5,331 bases of DNA from a bacterium (GTDB taxonomy: Bacteria; Patescibacteriota; Minisyncoccia; Phycocordibacterales; Phycocordibacteraceae). Positions within the stretch are counted from its first letter, which is position 1, and each line of letters starts with the position of its first letter. The stretch spans positions 1-5,331 of the forward strand of contig JAKAJJ010000041.1 of NCBI GenBank assembly GCA_021813835.1, read 5' to 3'. This document shows positions 5,034 to 5,331 of this stretch, piece after piece. Both the position numbers and the translations under genes were made by a program. The notes beneath the pieces were generated by a model. It was not told the DNA's origin, searched no databases, and was given only the letters and a program-made list of their open reading frames with translations.

Positions 5034-5331
5034 GCGCCGCGGCGCGGAGCTCGCGGCGCAAGCTCCGCGCCCTCAAGCGCCAACGCAGGCGCAAAGGCCC
5101 GCGGTTTCCCCGCCGCCTGCGGTTCCTTCCGCAAGCGCTCCCGCTGTTCGCCCATCCGCTTCTGCGCTCCTGCCCCGGAGCGTAGCGCCCCTGCCGCCGA
5201 AGGGCGCGATGCCGCGGCCGCAGTGGTCGGCCGCGCGCATCCCGTCCGTCTCCCTGCCGAACGATCGCCTGCTCGAAGACCATGAAGAGCCGCACATCGA
5301 GTTCGCGCAGGATTCGCGGCCGCCGATACCG
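4702..5331 (+). CDS. Cytoplasmic protein with small helical domain and Pro/Ala-rich extension (3' end outside window)
   Basis: The frame runs from ATG 4702 for 210 codons to the window edge without a stop, so the protein is partial. It has no signal peptide or membrane helix and should be cytoplasmic. Residues about 15-112 form a compact, probably all-helical domain containing ELPPPIRSYVAQRKYS, then YGLHIDQAAILEREILLLLIG and DVDERIFVPLQGEMR (first two segments overlap no motif of known enzymes). I recognise this as a type of uncharacterised protein next to type IV secretion/pilus genes in CPR genomes, recalled and not checked. From about 113 on it is a disordered-looking Pro/Ala/Ser/Arg-rich stretch, then turns acidic at about 187-204 (EDHEEPHIE). 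It starts 9 nt after the VirB6-like stop, in the same reading frame. There is no well-placed Shine-Dalgarno: GGAGGAGG at 4672-4679 lies 22 nt away, and GAAGG at 4683-4687 is weak. A role as cytosolic partner of the secretion apparatus is inference. Confidence 0.72.
   Translation, partial: MDQIQNETQQDEPTFEKSVKTVMEELPPPIRSYVAQRKYSVVAKQLMERYGLHIDQAAILEREILLLLIGAESPGDFSDALTQEIGLERSSAAGIIKDVDERIFVPLQGEMRRGAELAAQAPRPQAPTQAQRPAVSPPPAVPSASAPAVRPSASALLPRSVAPLPPKGAMPRPQWSAARIPSVSLPNDRLLEDHEEPHIEFAQDSRPPIP
5034..5071. repeat. Overlapping palindromes at the end of the low-G+C tract
   Basis: GCGCCGCGGCGC at 5034-5045 is a perfect 12-bp palindrome. Overlapping it, GGCGCGGAGCT at 5041-5051 pairs perfectly (11 bp) with AGCTCCGCGCC at 5061-5071 across a 9-nt loop. 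They sit inside the coding frame, at the border between the globular domain and the Pro/Ala-rich extension of the last gene. Confidence 0.75.

Noticed and set aside
1..5331. tRNA, rRNA, CRISPR array, insertion sequence or direct-repeat array
   Set aside because: No spaced repeats, transposase-like frame or tRNA-like cloverleaf was seen on either strand, and almost all of the window is accounted for by coding sequence.

Overview
The window reads as a chromosomal stretch of a G+C-rich member of the Candidate Phyla Radiation (Patescibacteria), most likely a Parcubacteria-type lineage. This is an inference from the gene content and protein style: a TrbJ/VirB5-like secreted protein and a VirB6/TrbL-like polytopic protein of the kind found in CPR type IV secretion/pilus loci, start codons without Shine-Dalgarno sequences, and very tight gene packing. 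TGA is used as a stop (the ATGA overlap at 1329-1332), so the standard code fits and the UGA-Gly code of Gracilibacteria/SR1 does not. No taxonomic marker long enough to settle the lineage is present.

Layout, all on the + strand. Positions 1-254 hold the 3' end of rsmA (ksgA), the 16S rRNA adenine dimethyltransferase, a housekeeping gene. A 52-nt spacer follows, with a possible GC hairpin and a TATACT -10-like box only 11 nt upstream of the next ATG. From 307 an apparent operon runs off the right edge: (1) 307-1332, a membrane-anchored protein with one EF-hand/thrombospondin-type-3-like calcium loop; (2) 1329-2789, a secreted TrbJ/VirB5-like protein; (3) 2791-4692, a VirB6/TrbL-like inner-membrane channel protein with a cysteine-rich N-terminus and a long charged cytoplasmic tail; (4) 4702-beyond 5331, a cytoplasmic protein with a compact helical N-terminal domain and a Pro/Ala-rich extension, open at the edge. 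Junctions are a 4-nt overlap, a 1-nt gap and a 9-nt gap, which implies one transcript and translational coupling.

Working model (inference): the products form part of a cell-envelope type IV secretion/conjugation-like or pilus apparatus. The VirB6-like protein would be the membrane pore core, the VirB5-like protein an exported adhesin or minor pilus component, the EF-hand protein an outward-facing accessory factor, and the last protein a cytosolic partner. The ATPase (VirB4-like) and other core genes would be expected just downstream and are not visible here.

Most notable sequence signals: an abrupt fall in third-codon-position G+C from about 95% to about 47% at about 4057, lasting to about 5033 and crossing a gene boundary; a perfect 13-bp GC-only hairpin inside the VirB6-like signal-peptide coding region; a cluster of overlapping palindromes exactly at the downstream end of the low-G+C tract; and a promoter placed so close to the first start codon that the mRNA would be nearly leaderless.
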